In this document: in pieces, positions 51,139 through 60,877 of the stretch | Layout of the letters: each line of letters starts with the position of its first letter | Position numbering within the stretch: position 1 is the stretch's first letter | Origin: Albidovulum sp. | GTDB taxonomy: Bacteria > Pseudomonadota > Alphaproteobacteria > Rhodobacterales > Rhodobacteraceae | Assembly (NCBI GenBank): GCA_020637635.1 | Contig: JACKKB010000010.1 | Span: 1 to 64,000 of the forward strand | Reading direction: 5' to 3' | DNA: 64,000 bases | Made by a program: the position numbers and the translations under genes | The notes under the pieces: generated by a model | What the model saw: the letters and a program-made list of their open reading frames with translations, nothing else | Databases searched by the model: none | Told to the model about the DNA's origin: nothing

Positions 51139-51837
51139 TCAGGTGGAAGGGTCGTCGATCAGCGGATCGGGCGCCGCGAAGCGCTCAAGGTCCGGCTGAC
51201 TGTCGATGGTGACGCGGGTGCCGGTCACGATCACGCCATAGGGCTGCAGGCCCCGGAAGGCCCGGCTGAGGTTTTCCGGGGTCATGCCGAGCACGGAGGC
51301 AAGGCGACGCTTCTCGAACTCGAGCTCGAACACTGCCCCGCCGCCGGCGTGCCTCTGCTGGCCGAGCAGGTAATTCGCGAGCCGCTCGAGCGAGGTTCTC
51401 AGTTTCAGATCCTTCTGCGCCTTGACGACAGAGCGATAGGACTGCGCCAGTTCGGTGACGATCGCACGGGCGAAGCCGCCGTCGACGTCGAAGGTCGCGC
51501 GAACGTCCCGACTGGGGATCAGCGCGATGCGGCTTTTCTCGAGCGTGCGCGCCGACATCAGGTAGGGCGCATCCTTGATGGTCGCGGCAAGAATGAACGT
51601 CGAGTTCGGGCGGACGGTCGACAGGCTGGTGTCGCGACCGTTCCAGGACGAAAACAGATCGACCGAGCCCGATATGACGATGTGGAGGAAATCGCTCGGG
51701 TCGCCTTCGTGGATCAATTCGATCTGCGCGGGGAAGTTCTGCACATAGGCGCCCCGCATCAGGGATGTGAAGGTCTCCTCCGCGAGCGGCGCGAAAAGAT
51801 CGAGGCTTCGAACATCCCGGTATTCTGAATCGGGCAA
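51139..51837 (-). CDS. narR: Crp/Fnr-family regulator, NarR-like
   Basis: A 232-residue regulator with an N-terminal cyclic-nucleotide-like beta-roll (LIHEGDPSDFLHIVISGSVDLF) and a C-terminal winged helix (EKRRLASVLGMTPENLSRAFRGLQ). There is no cysteine in the protein, so no Fe-S cluster as in FNR; it fits the NarR/DNR group that activates nar genes in response to nitrate or nitrite. TTG 51837 is preferred: a G6 run lies five bases upstream and LPDSEYRDVRSLDLF is the family-like N-terminus; GTG 51876 is an alternative. Divergent from narK, with an FNR box between. Confidence 0.88.
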   Translation of the reverse strand: MPDSEYRDVRSLDLFAPLAEETFTSLMRGAYVQNFPAQIELIHEGDPSDFLHIVISGSVDLFSSWNGRDTSLSTVRPNSTFILAATIKDAPYLMSARTLEKSRIALIPSRDVRATFDVDGGFARAIVTELAQSYRSVVKAQKDLKLRTSLERLANYLLGQQRHAGGGAVFELEFEKRRLASVLGMTPENLSRAFRGLQPYGVIVTGTRVTIDSQPDLERFAAPDPLIDDPST

Positions 51838-51884
51838 CTTGTCCCCCCCTGACTGGGTATACTTGGCGGCTATCACTCATGTGA

Positions 51885-51898
51885 TTGATAAAGATCAA
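51885..51898. promoter_or_regulatory. Perfect FNR/NarR box (TTGAT-N4-ATCAA)
   Basis: TTGATAAAGATCAA matches the FNR consensus exactly and sits inside an 11-bp-arm palindrome (ATGTGATTGAT / ATCAATCACAT, 51879-51904). It lies about 50 bases upstream of the narR TTG start and 190 bases upstream of narK, so it probably serves narR directly and possibly narK. Confidence 0.8.
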
Positions 51899-51928
51899 TC
51901 ACATATGTTGATAGTGTATGCAATGAAA

Positions 51929-51942
51929 TTGATCATGATGAA
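51929..51942. promoter_or_regulatory. FNR/NarR-like box with one mismatch
   Basis: TTGATCATGATGAA fits TTGAT-N4-ATCAA except for one base in the second half. It lies between the perfect box and the narK-proximal box. Confidence 0.5.
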
Positions 51943-51999
51943 CTTTCGAGCTGATGTCTGTCTACAAACGGTTTTTTTCTTCAGCCGGATATCCGTTTT

Positions 52000-52013
52000 G
52001 TGATCTAGATCAA
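52000..52013. promoter_or_regulatory. narK-proximal FNR/NarR-like box
   Basis: GTGATCTAGATCAA differs from consensus only at the first base. Its centre is 89 bases before the narK ATG; a class II activated start about 41 bases downstream (near 52048) would leave a leader of about 48 bases. Confidence 0.65.
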
Positions 52014-52095
52014 GTCACGCGCGTTGCGGCGGCGTCAGGTCTGGCGTTGAAATCCTTCCAAGGGTGACACAGCGACCTATTGCCGGAGACCCGAA

Positions 52096-54819
52096 ATGCA
52101 GACCATATCCACAGCCTCACATGCCGATAAGACGCGCGCGCTCAGCCTGAGCACCATCGCCTTCACCGCCTGTTTCGCGGTCTGGACGATCTTTTCCATC
52201 ATCGGCGTCGCCATCAAGGGCGAACTCGGCCTGAACGACACCCAGTTCGGCCTTCTCGTCGCCACGCCGATCCTGACCGGTTCCATAACCCGCCTGTTCC
52301 TCGGTGTCTGGGCGGAAAAATACGGCGGGCGGCTGGTGTTCAGCGCCCAGATGATCCTGACGGCGGTCGCAACCTACCTCCTGACCCTGGCGCACAGCTA
52401 CACGATGTACCTGATCGCGGCGCTGGGCATCGGCCTCGCCGGCGGATCCTTCATCATCGGCGTGGCCTATGTCAGCCGCTGGTATGACGCGGGCCGCCAG
52501 GGCACGGCGCTCGGCATCTTCGGTGCCGGCAACGTCGGGGCCGCGGTCACCAAGTTCGTGGCCCCATTCGTGATGGTCGCCTACGGCTGGCACGGCGTGG
52601 CCTATGTCTGGGCGGCGGGGCTCGCCATCGTCGGCGTGCTGTTCTTCCTGCTGGCCAAGGACGACCCCGAACTGATCGAACGCCGCAAGTCGGGTGCCAG
52701 GGCTCCCTCGCTGGCGCAGCAGTTCGCGCCGCTCAGGAACCTGCAGGTCTGGCGCTTCTCGCTCTATTACTTCTTCGTCTTCGGCGGTTTCGTGGCGCTG
52801 GCGCTGTGGTTGCCGCACTACCTGATCGACGTCTACGGCGTGGATATCGAGACCGCCGGCATGGCCGCGGCCTCCTTCAGCCTTTCGGCGTCGCTCTTCC
52901 GTGCCTACGGCGGCCATCTGAGCGACAAGTTCGGGGCACGGACGGTCATGTACTGGACCTTCGGCTTCAGCCTAGTGTTCCTGTTCATGCTCTCCTATCC
53001 GCCGACCGACTATGTGATCCAGGGCAAGAACGGCCCGATCGCCTTTTCGACCCAGATCGATTTCTGGCCGTTCATCATCATCCTCTTCGCCCTCGGCTTC
53101 TTCATGAGCCTCGGCAAGGCGGCGGTCTACAAGCACATCCCGGTCTATTATCCGCAGCATGTCGGCGCGGTCGGCGGGCTTGTCGGCATGATCGGCGGCC
53201 TTGGCGGCTTCGTTCTGCCGATCGTCTTCGGCGCGGCGCTGGATCTGACCGGTGTCTTCACCTCCTGCTTTGCCATTCTGGCCGGGCTGGTGCTGATCAT
53301 GCTGACCTGGATGCACCTGTCGATCCGGGCGATGGAGCGCATGGCCCGCGGGCCCGAGCTCGATCAGCTTCCGGCGCTGCCCGAGATGCAGGACATCCAC
53401 GTTCCCGGCAAGACCGAGATGCCCAGGCTGCTGGACGACTGGCGGCCGGAGGACGCGGGTTTCTGGAACGAGAAGGGCCGGGCGATCGCACGCCGGAACC
53501 TCTGGATCTCGATCCCGGCGCTGCTTCTGGCCTTCTCGGTCTGGATGGTCTGGTCGGTCGTGGTCGCGCGGCTTCCCGCGATCGGCTTCGACTTCACGCC
53601 GGGCCAGCTGTTCTGGCTGGCGGCGCTGCCGGGCCTGTCCGGCGCCACGTTGCGGATCTTCTACAGCTTCATGGTGCCGATCTTCGGCGGGCGGCTCTGG
53701 ACGACCCTTTCGACAGCCTCGCTGCTGCTGCCCGCCATGGGCATCGGCTACGCGGTGCAGAACCCCGAAACGCCCTACCTCATCTTCCTCGTTCTGGCGC
53801 TTCTGTGCGGTTTCGGCGGCGGCAACTTCGCCTCGTCCATGGCCAATATCGGCTACTTCTTCCCCAAGGCCGAAAAGGGCAACGCACTGGCGCTGAATGC
53901 GGGCCTCGGAAACCTCGGCGTCTCGGTCATGCAGTTCCTGGTGCCGATCGCCATCACGGCGGGCGTCTTCGGGGCGCTCGGCGGGCAGCCGCAGACCATG
54001 TCGGACGGCGGGCAACTCTGGATGCAGAACGCCGGCTTCGTCTGGGTCCCCTTCATCCTGGCGGCCACCGTCGCGGCATGGCTGGGCATGAACGACATCG
54101 CCGATGCGCGCGCCAGCTTTGCCAGCCAGGCGGTGATCTTCGGCCGCATCCACAACTGGCTGATGTGCATCCTCTATACCGGCACCTTCGGCAGCTTCAT
54201 CGGCTATTCGGCGGGTTTCCCGCTCCTGACCAAGCTCGCCTTCCCCGAAGTGCACGCCCTGAACTACGTGTTCCTCGGGCCGCTCGTGGGCGCATTGAGC
54301 CGCGCCGCGACCGGCTGGATCAGCGACCGCTTCGGCGGCGGGCGGGTGACCTTCTGGACATTCGCGCTGATGATCGTGGCCACCTTCGGCGTGATCTTCT
54401 TCCTCGGGACGGGTTCCTTCGCCGGCTTCTTCGCCTGCTTCATGGCGCTGTTCTTCCTGACCGGCGTCGGCAACGCCTCGACCTTCCAGATGATCCCGGT
54501 GATCATGGGCCGCGAAGTGCCTCGCCTGATGCCGAAACTCGGTGCGGAGGAGCGCAAGCGCCAGATCGCCATGGAGTCCGGCGCGATCGTGGCCTTCACC
54601 TCGGCCATCGCGGCCTACGGCGCCTTCTTCATCCCCAAGGCCTACGGCACATCCATCGCGTTGACCGGGTCGGCGGTGGGGGCGCTCTGGGGCTTCCTGG
54701 TCTTCTACGTGCTCTGCCTGGCGATCACCTGGGCCGCCTACACGCGCCCCGGCGGCCTCCTTCACGACATCGAAAATGGCAGCGGCCCCAGGGGTGCCGC
54801 CCCCCGGCCGGTAACGTGA
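52096..54819 (+). CDS. narK: Fused NarK1-NarK2 nitrate/nitrite transporter
   Basis: A 907-residue inner-membrane protein made of two major-facilitator units. Unit one (about residues 10-425) has TRLFLGVWAEKYGGR and the nitrate signature GLAGGSFIIGVAYVSRWY. A linker of about 45 residues (LPALPEMQDIHVPGKTEMPR) leads to unit two (about 470-890) with LCGFGGGNFASSMANIGYFF. In Paracoccus the first unit acts as proton-linked nitrate uptake and the second as nitrate/nitrite exchange. A short leader with FNR-like sites precedes the gene and narG follows 64 bases later. It supplies nitrate to the cytosolic NarG active site. Confidence 0.95.
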   Translation: MQTISTASHADKTRALSLSTIAFTACFAVWTIFSIIGVAIKGELGLNDTQFGLLVATPILTGSITRLFLGVWAEKYGGRLVFSAQMILTAVATYLLTLAHSYTMYLIAALGIGLAGGSFIIGVAYVSRWYDAGRQGTALGIFGAGNVGAAVTKFVAPFVMVAYGWHGVAYVWAAGLAIVGVLFFLLAKDDPELIERRKSGARAPSLAQQFAPLRNLQVWRFSLYYFFVFGGFVALALWLPHYLIDVYGVDIETAGMAAASFSLSASLFRAYGGHLSDKFGARTVMYWTFGFSLVFLFMLSYPPTDYVIQGKNGPIAFSTQIDFWPFIIILFALGFFMSLGKAAVYKHIPVYYPQHVGAVGGLVGMIGGLGGFVLPIVFGAALDLTGVFTSCFAILAGLVLIMLTWMHLSIRAMERMARGPELDQLPALPEMQDIHVPGKTEMPRLLDDWRPEDAGFWNEKGRAIARRNLWISIPALLLAFSVWMVWSVVVARLPAIGFDFTPGQLFWLAALPGLSGATLRIFYSFMVPIFGGRLWTTLSTASLLLPAMGIGYAVQNPETPYLIFLVLALLCGFGGGNFASSMANIGYFFPKAEKGNALALNAGLGNLGVSVMQFLVPIAITAGVFGALGGQPQTMSDGGQLWMQNAGFVWVPFILAATVAAWLGMNDIADARASFASQAVIFGRIHNWLMCILYTGTFGSFIGYSAGFPLLTKLAFPEVHALNYVFLGPLVGALSRAATGWISDRFGGGRVTFWTFALMIVATFGVIFFLGTGSFAGFFACFMALFFLTGVGNASTFQMIPVIMGREVPRLMPKLGAEERKRQIAMESGAIVAFTSAIAAYGAFFIPKAYGTSIALTGSAVGALWGFLVFYVLCLAITWAAYTRPGGLLHDIENGSGPRGAAPRPVT

Positions 54820-54831
54820 CCCAACCGATTG

Positions 54832-54858
54832 CGCCGGCGGCACTGACCGCCGCCGGCG
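54832..54858 (+). promoter_or_regulatory. Stem-loop between narK and narG
   Basis: A 9-bp GC-only stem (CGCCGGCGG/CCGCCGGCG) with a 9-base loop, 25 bases before narG. No T-run follows, so an mRNA processing or stability element is more likely than a full terminator. An AAAGGAAAAC ribosome site for narG follows it. Confidence 0.55.
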
Positions 54859-54883
54859 ACCAGATGCCCGAAAGGAAAACAAA

Positions 54884-57800
54884 ATGAGCCATCTGCTCGA
54901 CAGACTGAACTTCTTCCAGAGCAATGATCTTGAGACATTCTCGGGTGGTTGGGGTCAGACGACCCGCGAGAACCGCGACTGGGAGGATACCTACAGGAAC
55001 CGCTGGCGGCACGACAAGATCGTGCGCTCGACCCACGGGGTGAACTGCACCGGGTCGTGTTCGTGGAAGATCTACGTCAAGTCGGGCATCGTCACCTGGG
55101 AGACGCAGCAGACCGACTATCCGCGCACCCGTGCGGGCCTGCCCAACCACGAGCCGCGCGGCTGCGCGCGCGGCGCGTCCTACAGCTGGTATCTCTATTC
55201 CGCCAACCGGGTGAAGAACCCGCTGATCCGGGGCAGCCTGATGCGTGCCTGGCGCAGGATGCGCGCCACGATGACGCCGGTTGCCGCCTGGGCGGCGATC
55301 CAGAACGATCCGGTGCTGCGTGCCTCCTACACCAAGACGCGCGGCAAGGGCGGCTTCGTGCGCGCCAGCTGGGACGAGGCGACCGAGATCGTCGCCGCCG
55401 CCAATGCCCATACCGCAAAGACATACGGCCCCGACCGGGTGTTCGGCTTCTCGCCGATTCCGGCGATGTCGATGGTCAGCTACGCTGCCGGGTCGCGCTA
55501 TCTGTCGCTTCTGGGCGGCACCTGCATGTCCTTCTACGACTGGTACTGCGACCTGCCGCCCGCCTCGCCCCAGACCTGGGGCGAACAGACCGACGTGCCG
55601 GAATCGGCCGACTGGTACAACGCGGGCTTCCTGATGCTTTGGGGCTCGAACGTGCCGCAGACCCGCACGCCGGACGCGCATTTCTATACCGAGGTGCGCT
55701 ATCGCGGCACCAAGTCCGCCGTGGTCAGCCCCGACTATTCCGAGGCTGCCAAGTTCGGCGACATCTGGCTGAATCCGCAGGCCGGCACCGACGCGGCGCT
55801 GGCGATGGCCATGGGCCATGTGATCCTGCGCGAATTCCACCTCGACCGGCAGGCCGAGTATTTCGAGGACTACGCGCGGAAATATACCGACATGCCGATG
55901 CTGGTGCGTCTGGATGAAAGGGACGGGCGGCTGGTGCCGGGCCGGATGCTGCGTGCGGACGACTTCGACGGCGATCTGGGCGAAGCCAACAACCCCGACT
56001 GGAAGACCGTCGCATATGACGAGGTCTCCGGACAGATCGTGGCACCGAACGGGTCGATCGGCTTCCGCTGGGGCGAAGAGGGCAAGTGGAACCTCGAGGA
56101 ACAGGCGAAGGGGGCCGCGGCGAACCTGCGCCTCAGCCAAATCATGGAAGGCGACCACGACGAGGTCGTGGGCGTCGATTTCCCGTATTTCGGCGGCGCG
56201 GCAACGGGCGATTTCGTGAAATGCGACCACCCCGAGGTCCTGACCCGCAACATCCCCGCACGCCGGGTGACCCTGGCCGACGGGCAGGAAGCGCTGGTTG
56301 CGACCGTGTTCGACCTCTTCTGCGCCAACTACGGTCTCGACCGGGGCCTGGGCGGCGACTGGGTGTCGAAGAAGTTCGACGACGACATGCCCTACACCCC
56401 GGCCTGGGCCGAGAAGATCACCGGCGTCGCGCGCGAGAAGATCATCGCCGTGGCCCGCGAGTTCGCCTCGAATGCCGAGAAGACCCGCGGCAAGTCGATG
56501 GTCATCCTCGGCGCCGGCCTGAACCACTGGTATCACATGGACATGAACTACCGCGGCATCATCAACATGCTGGTGATGTGCGGCTGCATCGGCCAGGAGG
56601 GCGGCGGCTGGTCTCACTACGTAGGCCAGGAAAAGCTGCGTCCGCAGACCGGCTGGACGCCGCTGGCCTTCGCGCTCGACTGGAACCGCCCGCCGCGGCA
56701 CATGAACGCGACCAGCGCCTGGTACGCCCATACCGACCAGTGGCGCTACGAGACCCTGCGCGCGGGCGAGATCCTGTCGCCGACGGCCCCCGAGGGCGAC
56801 TGGGACATCTCCCTCATCGACTACAACATCCGCGCCGAGCGCATGGGCTGGCTTCCTTCGGCCCCGCAGCTGAAGACCAACCCGCTTGAGGTGTCGAAAG
56901 CCGCGAGGAAAGCCGGAAAGGAGATCAGGGACTACGTCGCCGAACAGCTGAAATCCGGCGATCTGGAGATGTCCTGCCAGGACCCGGACGCGCCCGAGAA
57001 CTGGCCGCGCAACCTCTTTGTCTGGCGGTCGAACCTGCTGGGGTCGTCGGGCAAGGGGCATGAGTATTTCCTCAAGCACCTGCTGGGCACGCAGCACGGG
57101 GTGATGGGCAAGGACCTTGGCGAGGAAGGCCGTGCCAAGCCGAAGGAGGCCGTCTGGCGTGACGAGGCGCCGAAGGGCAAGCTCGATCTGCTGGTCTGCA
57201 TTGACTTCCGCATGTCCACCACGGCGGTCTATTCCGACGTCGTCCTGCCGACGGCCAGCTGGTACGAGAAGGACGACCTCAACACCTCCGACATGCACCC
57301 CTTCATCCACCCGCTGCAGGCGGCCGTGGACCCGGCCTACGAATCCAGGTCCGACTGGGAGATCTTCAAGTCGATCGCGAAGAAGTTCAGCGAGGTCGCG
57401 CCCGAGGTGCTGGGGGTCGAGACCGACATCGTCCAGCTTCCGCACCTCCATGATACGGCGGCCGAACTGGCGCAGGCCCATGTGAAGGACTGGAAGAAGG
57501 GCGAATGCGACCTGATCCCGGGCAAGACCGCGCCGAACTACATCGCGGTCGAGCGGGATTATCCCAACCTCTACAGGAAGTTCACCTCGGTCGGCCCGCT
57601 GCTGGAAAAGCTCGGCAACGGCGGCAAGGGGATCAACTGGGACACCAAGGTCGAGGTGAAGCATCTGCGCGACCTGAACGGGGCGGTGCAGGACGAGGGC
57701 GTGTCGAAGGGCCAGCCGAAGCTCGATACGGCGATCGACGCGGCCGAGATGATCCTGATGCTGGCGCCGGAAACCAATGGCGAGGTGGCCGTCAAGGCGT

Positions 57801-58642
57801 GGGAAGAGCTGGAAAAACCCACCGGCCGCCACCATGCCCATCTGGCCGAAGGCGCGCATCACACCAAGATCCGCTTCCGCGACATCGCGGCGCAGCCGCG
57901 CAAGATCATCTCTTCGCCCACATGGTCGGGGATCGAGAGCGAGGAGGTCTGCTACAACGCCGGATACACCAACGTTCACGAGTTGATCCCGTGGCGGACG
58001 CTCACCGGCCGCCAGCAGCTCTACCAGGATCACGAATGGATGCGGGCCTTCGGCGAGGGTTTCGTCAGCTACCGCCCGCCGGTGGATCTCAAGACCATCA
58101 CCAGGGCCGTCAACAGCGACGCGGCCGAGGGCAGCCCGCATGTGGTGCTGAACTTCATCACGCCGCACCAGAAATGGGGCATCCACAGCACCTATACCGA
58201 CAATCTCACGATGCTGACGCTGAACAGGGGCGGGCCGGTCGTCTGGATGTCCGAGGTGGACGCGAAGAAGGCGGGTCTGGTCGATAACGACTGGGTCGAG
58301 GCCTACAACGTGAACGGCGCGCTGACCGCGCGCGTGGTGGTCAGCCAGCGGATCAAGCAGGGCACGCTCTTCATGTATCACGCGCAGGAAAAGATCGTGA
58401 ACACGCCCGGATCGGAAAAGACCGGCAACCGGGGCGGGATCCACAATTCGGTCACCCGCACGGTGCTGAAACCCACGCATATGATCGGCGGCTATGCGCA
58501 GCTGTCCTACGGCTTCAACTACTACGGCACCGTGGGCAGCAACCGCGACGAATTCGTCATCGTGCGCAAGATGAAGAAGATCGACTGGCTCGACGAACCC
58601 GCAGGCCGGTCCGCAAACGAGAACGTGGAGGCAGCGGAATGA
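54884..58642 (+). CDS. narG: Respiratory nitrate reductase alpha subunit NarG
   Basis: Membrane-associated cytosolic catalytic subunit holding Mo-bisMGD and the FS0 [4Fe-4S] cluster; reduces nitrate to nitrite. The 1252-residue length is normal. FS0 ligands are His51, Cys55, Cys59 and Cys94 (HGVNCTGSCSW and RGCARG). The molybdenum Asp lies in MSFYDWYCDLPPASP (about residues 216-229). There is no twin-arginine signal, in keeping with the cytosolic form. It is coupled to narH by an ATGA overlap. The gene appears intact throughout. Confidence 0.97.
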   Translation: MSHLLDRLNFFQSNDLETFSGGWGQTTRENRDWEDTYRNRWRHDKIVRSTHGVNCTGSCSWKIYVKSGIVTWETQQTDYPRTRAGLPNHEPRGCARGASYSWYLYSANRVKNPLIRGSLMRAWRRMRATMTPVAAWAAIQNDPVLRASYTKTRGKGGFVRASWDEATEIVAAANAHTAKTYGPDRVFGFSPIPAMSMVSYAAGSRYLSLLGGTCMSFYDWYCDLPPASPQTWGEQTDVPESADWYNAGFLMLWGSNVPQTRTPDAHFYTEVRYRGTKSAVVSPDYSEAAKFGDIWLNPQAGTDAALAMAMGHVILREFHLDRQAEYFEDYARKYTDMPMLVRLDERDGRLVPGRMLRADDFDGDLGEANNPDWKTVAYDEVSGQIVAPNGSIGFRWGEEGKWNLEEQAKGAAANLRLSQIMEGDHDEVVGVDFPYFGGAATGDFVKCDHPEVLTRNIPARRVTLADGQEALVATVFDLFCANYGLDRGLGGDWVSKKFDDDMPYTPAWAEKITGVAREKIIAVAREFASNAEKTRGKSMVILGAGLNHWYHMDMNYRGIINMLVMCGCIGQEGGGWSHYVGQEKLRPQTGWTPLAFALDWNRPPRHMNATSAWYAHTDQWRYETLRAGEILSPTAPEGDWDISLIDYNIRAERMGWLPSAPQLKTNPLEVSKAARKAGKEIRDYVAEQLKSGDLEMSCQDPDAPENWPRNLFVWRSNLLGSSGKGHEYFLKHLLGTQHGVMGKDLGEEGRAKPKEAVWRDEAPKGKLDLLVCIDFRMSTTAVYSDVVLPTASWYEKDDLNTSDMHPFIHPLQAAVDPAYESRSDWEIFKSIAKKFSEVAPEVLGVETDIVQLPHLHDTAAELAQAHVKDWKKGECDLIPGKTAPNYIAVERDYPNLYRKFTSVGPLLEKLGNGGKGINWDTKVEVKHLRDLNGAVQDEGVSKGQPKLDTAIDAAEMILMLAPETNGEVAVKAWEELEKPTGRHHAHLAEGAHHTKIRFRDIAAQPRKIISSPTWSGIESEEVCYNAGYTNVHELIPWRTLTGRQQLYQDHEWMRAFGEGFVSYRPPVDLKTITRAVNSDAAEGSPHVVLNFITPHQKWGIHSTYTDNLTMLTLNRGGPVVWMSEVDAKKAGLVDNDWVEAYNVNGALTARVVVSQRIKQGTLFMYHAQEKIVNTPGSEKTGNRGGIHNSVTRTVLKPTHMIGGYAQLSYGFNYYGTVGSNRDEFVIVRKMKKIDWLDEPAGRSANENVEAAE

Positions 58643-60165
58643 GAGTTCGTGCGCAAATCGGCAAGGTCCTGAACCTCGACAAATGCATCGGGTGCCATAC
58701 CTGCTCGGTCACCTGCAAGAACGTCTGGACCAGCCGCGACGGCGTCGAATACGCCTGGTTCAACAATGTCGAGACCAAGCCCGGCACCGGCTATCCGACC
58801 GACTGGGAGAACCAGAAGCGCTGGCGTGGCGGCTGGGCGCGGTCGGCGTCCGGCAAGCTGCACCCCAGGCAGGGGTCGAAGTGGCGGATCCTGGCGAACA
58901 TCTTCGCCAACCCGGCCATGCCCGAGATCGACGACTACTATGAGCCGTTCGATTTCGACTACGACCACCTGAAATCGGCGCCCGAGATGAATGCCTTCCC
59001 GACCGCGCGGCCCCGCTCGAAGATCACCGGCGAGCGGATGGAGAAGATCGAGAAGGGCCCGAACTGGGAAGAGATCCTGGGCGGCGAATTCTCGAAACGC
59101 TCGGCCGACTACAACTTCGACAAGGTGCAGAAGGACATCTACGGAGAGTATGAAAACACCTTCATGATGTATCTGCCGAGGCTCTGCGAGCACTGCCTCA
59201 ACCCCACCTGCTCGGCCTCCTGCCCCTCGGGCGCGATCTACAAGCGCGAGGAGGACGGCATCGTCCTGATCGACCAGGAGAAATGCCGCGGCTGGCGGAT
59301 GTGCATCTCGGGCTGCCCCTACAAGAAGGTCTATTACAACTGGGATACCGGCAAATCCGAGAAATGCACCTTCTGCTATCCGCGCATCGAAAGCGGCCAG
59401 CCGACCGTCTGCTCGGAAACCTGCGTCGGGCGCATCCGCTATCTGGGTGTGATCCTTTATGACGCCGACAAGATCGAGGCGGCGGCAAGCGCCGAGCGCG
59501 AGACCGATCTCTACGGCGCGCAACTGGATGTGTTCCTCGATCCGAACGACCCCGAGGTGATCGCCGCGGCCCGCCGCGACGGCGTGCCCGAGGACTGGAT
59601 CGAGGCAGCCAAGGTCAGCCCGGTCTGGAAGATGGCGATGGACTGGAAGGTCGCCTTCCCGCTGCACCCGGAATACCGGACGCTGCCGATGGTCTGGTAC
59701 ATCCCGCCGCTGTCGCCGATCCAGAACGCGGCCCAGGCCGGCCAGATCGCGATGAGCGACCAGATGCCCGACGTGCGGTCGCTGCGCATTCCGGTCAAGT
59801 ACCTCGCCAACATGCTGACGGCGGGCGACGAGGAACCGATCGTGCACGCGCTCGAACGCATGTCCGCGATGCGGCTCTACATGCGGGCGCTCAGCGTCGA
59901 CGGCGTGCGCGACGAGGCGATTGCCGCCCGTGTCGGCATGTCCGGCCGGATGATCGAGGACATGTACAAGATCATGGCCATCGCCGACTACGAGGATCGC
60001 TTCGCGATCCCCACAGCGCACCGCGAACAGAACGAGGCAGGCGCCGACATCCGCAGCGGCTGCGGCTTCACCGACGGCAACGGGTGCTCAAGCGGCGAGA
60101 CCGGCAAGACCACCCTGTTCGGCGGCAAGAAGAAATCCTTCTCCCTGCCGACGGAGGTGTTCTGA
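58639..60165 (+). CDS. narH: Respiratory nitrate reductase beta subunit NarH
   Basis: A 508-residue electron-transfer subunit carrying three [4Fe-4S] and one [3Fe-4S] cluster. Clusters of cysteines: CIGCHTCSVTC (residues 16-26), CEHCLNPTCSASCP, CRGWRMCISGCP and CTFCYP with CSETC. The Trp in CRGW replaces a Cys and makes the 3Fe-4S site, as in known NarH. It overlaps narG (ATGA) and narJ (TGATG). The C-terminal tail (SGCGFTDGNGCSSGETG) is a variable region. Confidence 0.97.
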   Translation: MRVRAQIGKVLNLDKCIGCHTCSVTCKNVWTSRDGVEYAWFNNVETKPGTGYPTDWENQKRWRGGWARSASGKLHPRQGSKWRILANIFANPAMPEIDDYYEPFDFDYDHLKSAPEMNAFPTARPRSKITGERMEKIEKGPNWEEILGGEFSKRSADYNFDKVQKDIYGEYENTFMMYLPRLCEHCLNPTCSASCPSGAIYKREEDGIVLIDQEKCRGWRMCISGCPYKKVYYNWDTGKSEKCTFCYPRIESGQPTVCSETCVGRIRYLGVILYDADKIEAAASAERETDLYGAQLDVFLDPNDPEVIAAARRDGVPEDWIEAAKVSPVWKMAMDWKVAFPLHPEYRTLPMVWYIPPLSPIQNAAQAGQIAMSDQMPDVRSLRIPVKYLANMLTAGDEEPIVHALERMSAMRLYMRALSVDGVRDEAIAARVGMSGRMIEDMYKIMAIADYEDRFAIPTAHREQNEAGADIRSGCGFTDGNGCSSGETGKTTLFGGKKKSFSLPTEVF

Positions 60166-60866
60166 TGAGGGACCGCACACTCAAGGCGCTGTCGCTGATG
60201 CTGAGCTATCCCTCGCGGGAGCTTCAGGACGCCATGCCCGAGATCGCAAGGGTGCTTGGTGCCGATCCTCGCCTCGACGCTGAGACGCGGGACGGGTTGC
60301 GCGGGCTTGCCGGCAGGTTGGAAGAGGGCGATCTCTACGACTTGCAGGAAGGCTACGTGATGCTGTTCGACCGCTCGCGCACGCTGTCGCTCAACCTCTT
60401 CGAACATGTCCACGGCGAAAGCCGGGACAGGGGCGGCGCGATGGTCAGCCTGATCGAGACCTACCGGGGGGCCGGATTCGAGCCCGCCACCTCGGAACTG
60501 CCCGACCACCTGCCGGTGTTGCTGGAGTTTCTTGCTTCGCGCCCTTCGCCCGAAGCCCGTGAAACGCTCGCGGATGCGGCGCATATCCTCGATGCGCTCG
60601 GCACGCGGCTTGCCAGGCGCGAAAGCGGCTATGCGGCCGTGTTTGCCGCGCTCGTGCAGCTTTCCGGGGCCAGCGCCGCCGCCGAGGCGGTGGCCGAGAT
60701 GCTTGCCCGGCCCGACGACGACCCCACCGACCTGGCAGCGCTCGACGCTGTCTGGGAGGAGACCGAGGTTACCTTCGGACCCGACCCGAACGCCGGCTGT
60801 CCCCAGGTCCGCGACCTGCTGGCAGAGATGGACAAACCCGACACACTTCGGCCCGCGGCAGAGTAA
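60165..60866 (+). CDS. narJ: Nitrate reductase assembly chaperone NarJ
   Basis: A 233-residue cytosolic chaperone that helps insert the molybdenum cofactor into NarG and docks it to NarI; not part of the final enzyme. All-helical TorD-like fold with LSLMLSYPSRELQD, the family stretch SLNLFEHVHGESRDRG, and LPDHLPVLLEFLA. The ATG at 60165 shares its A with the narH stop (TGATG). narI follows 11 bases later. Confidence 0.95.
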   Translation: MRDRTLKALSLMLSYPSRELQDAMPEIARVLGADPRLDAETRDGLRGLAGRLEEGDLYDLQEGYVMLFDRSRTLSLNLFEHVHGESRDRGGAMVSLIETYRGAGFEPATSELPDHLPVLLEFLASRPSPEARETLADAAHILDALGTRLARRESGYAAVFAALVQLSGASAAAEAVAEMLARPDDDPTDLAALDAVWEETEVTFGPDPNAGCPQVRDLLAEMDKPDTLRPAAE

Positions 60867-60877
60867 CGGAGGCTCAG

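Noticed and set aside
54725..58480. A 1251-codon open frame antisense to narG
   Set aside because: It mirrors the codon phase of intact narG in high-GC DNA, shows no protein motif, and its composition is that of a translated complement.
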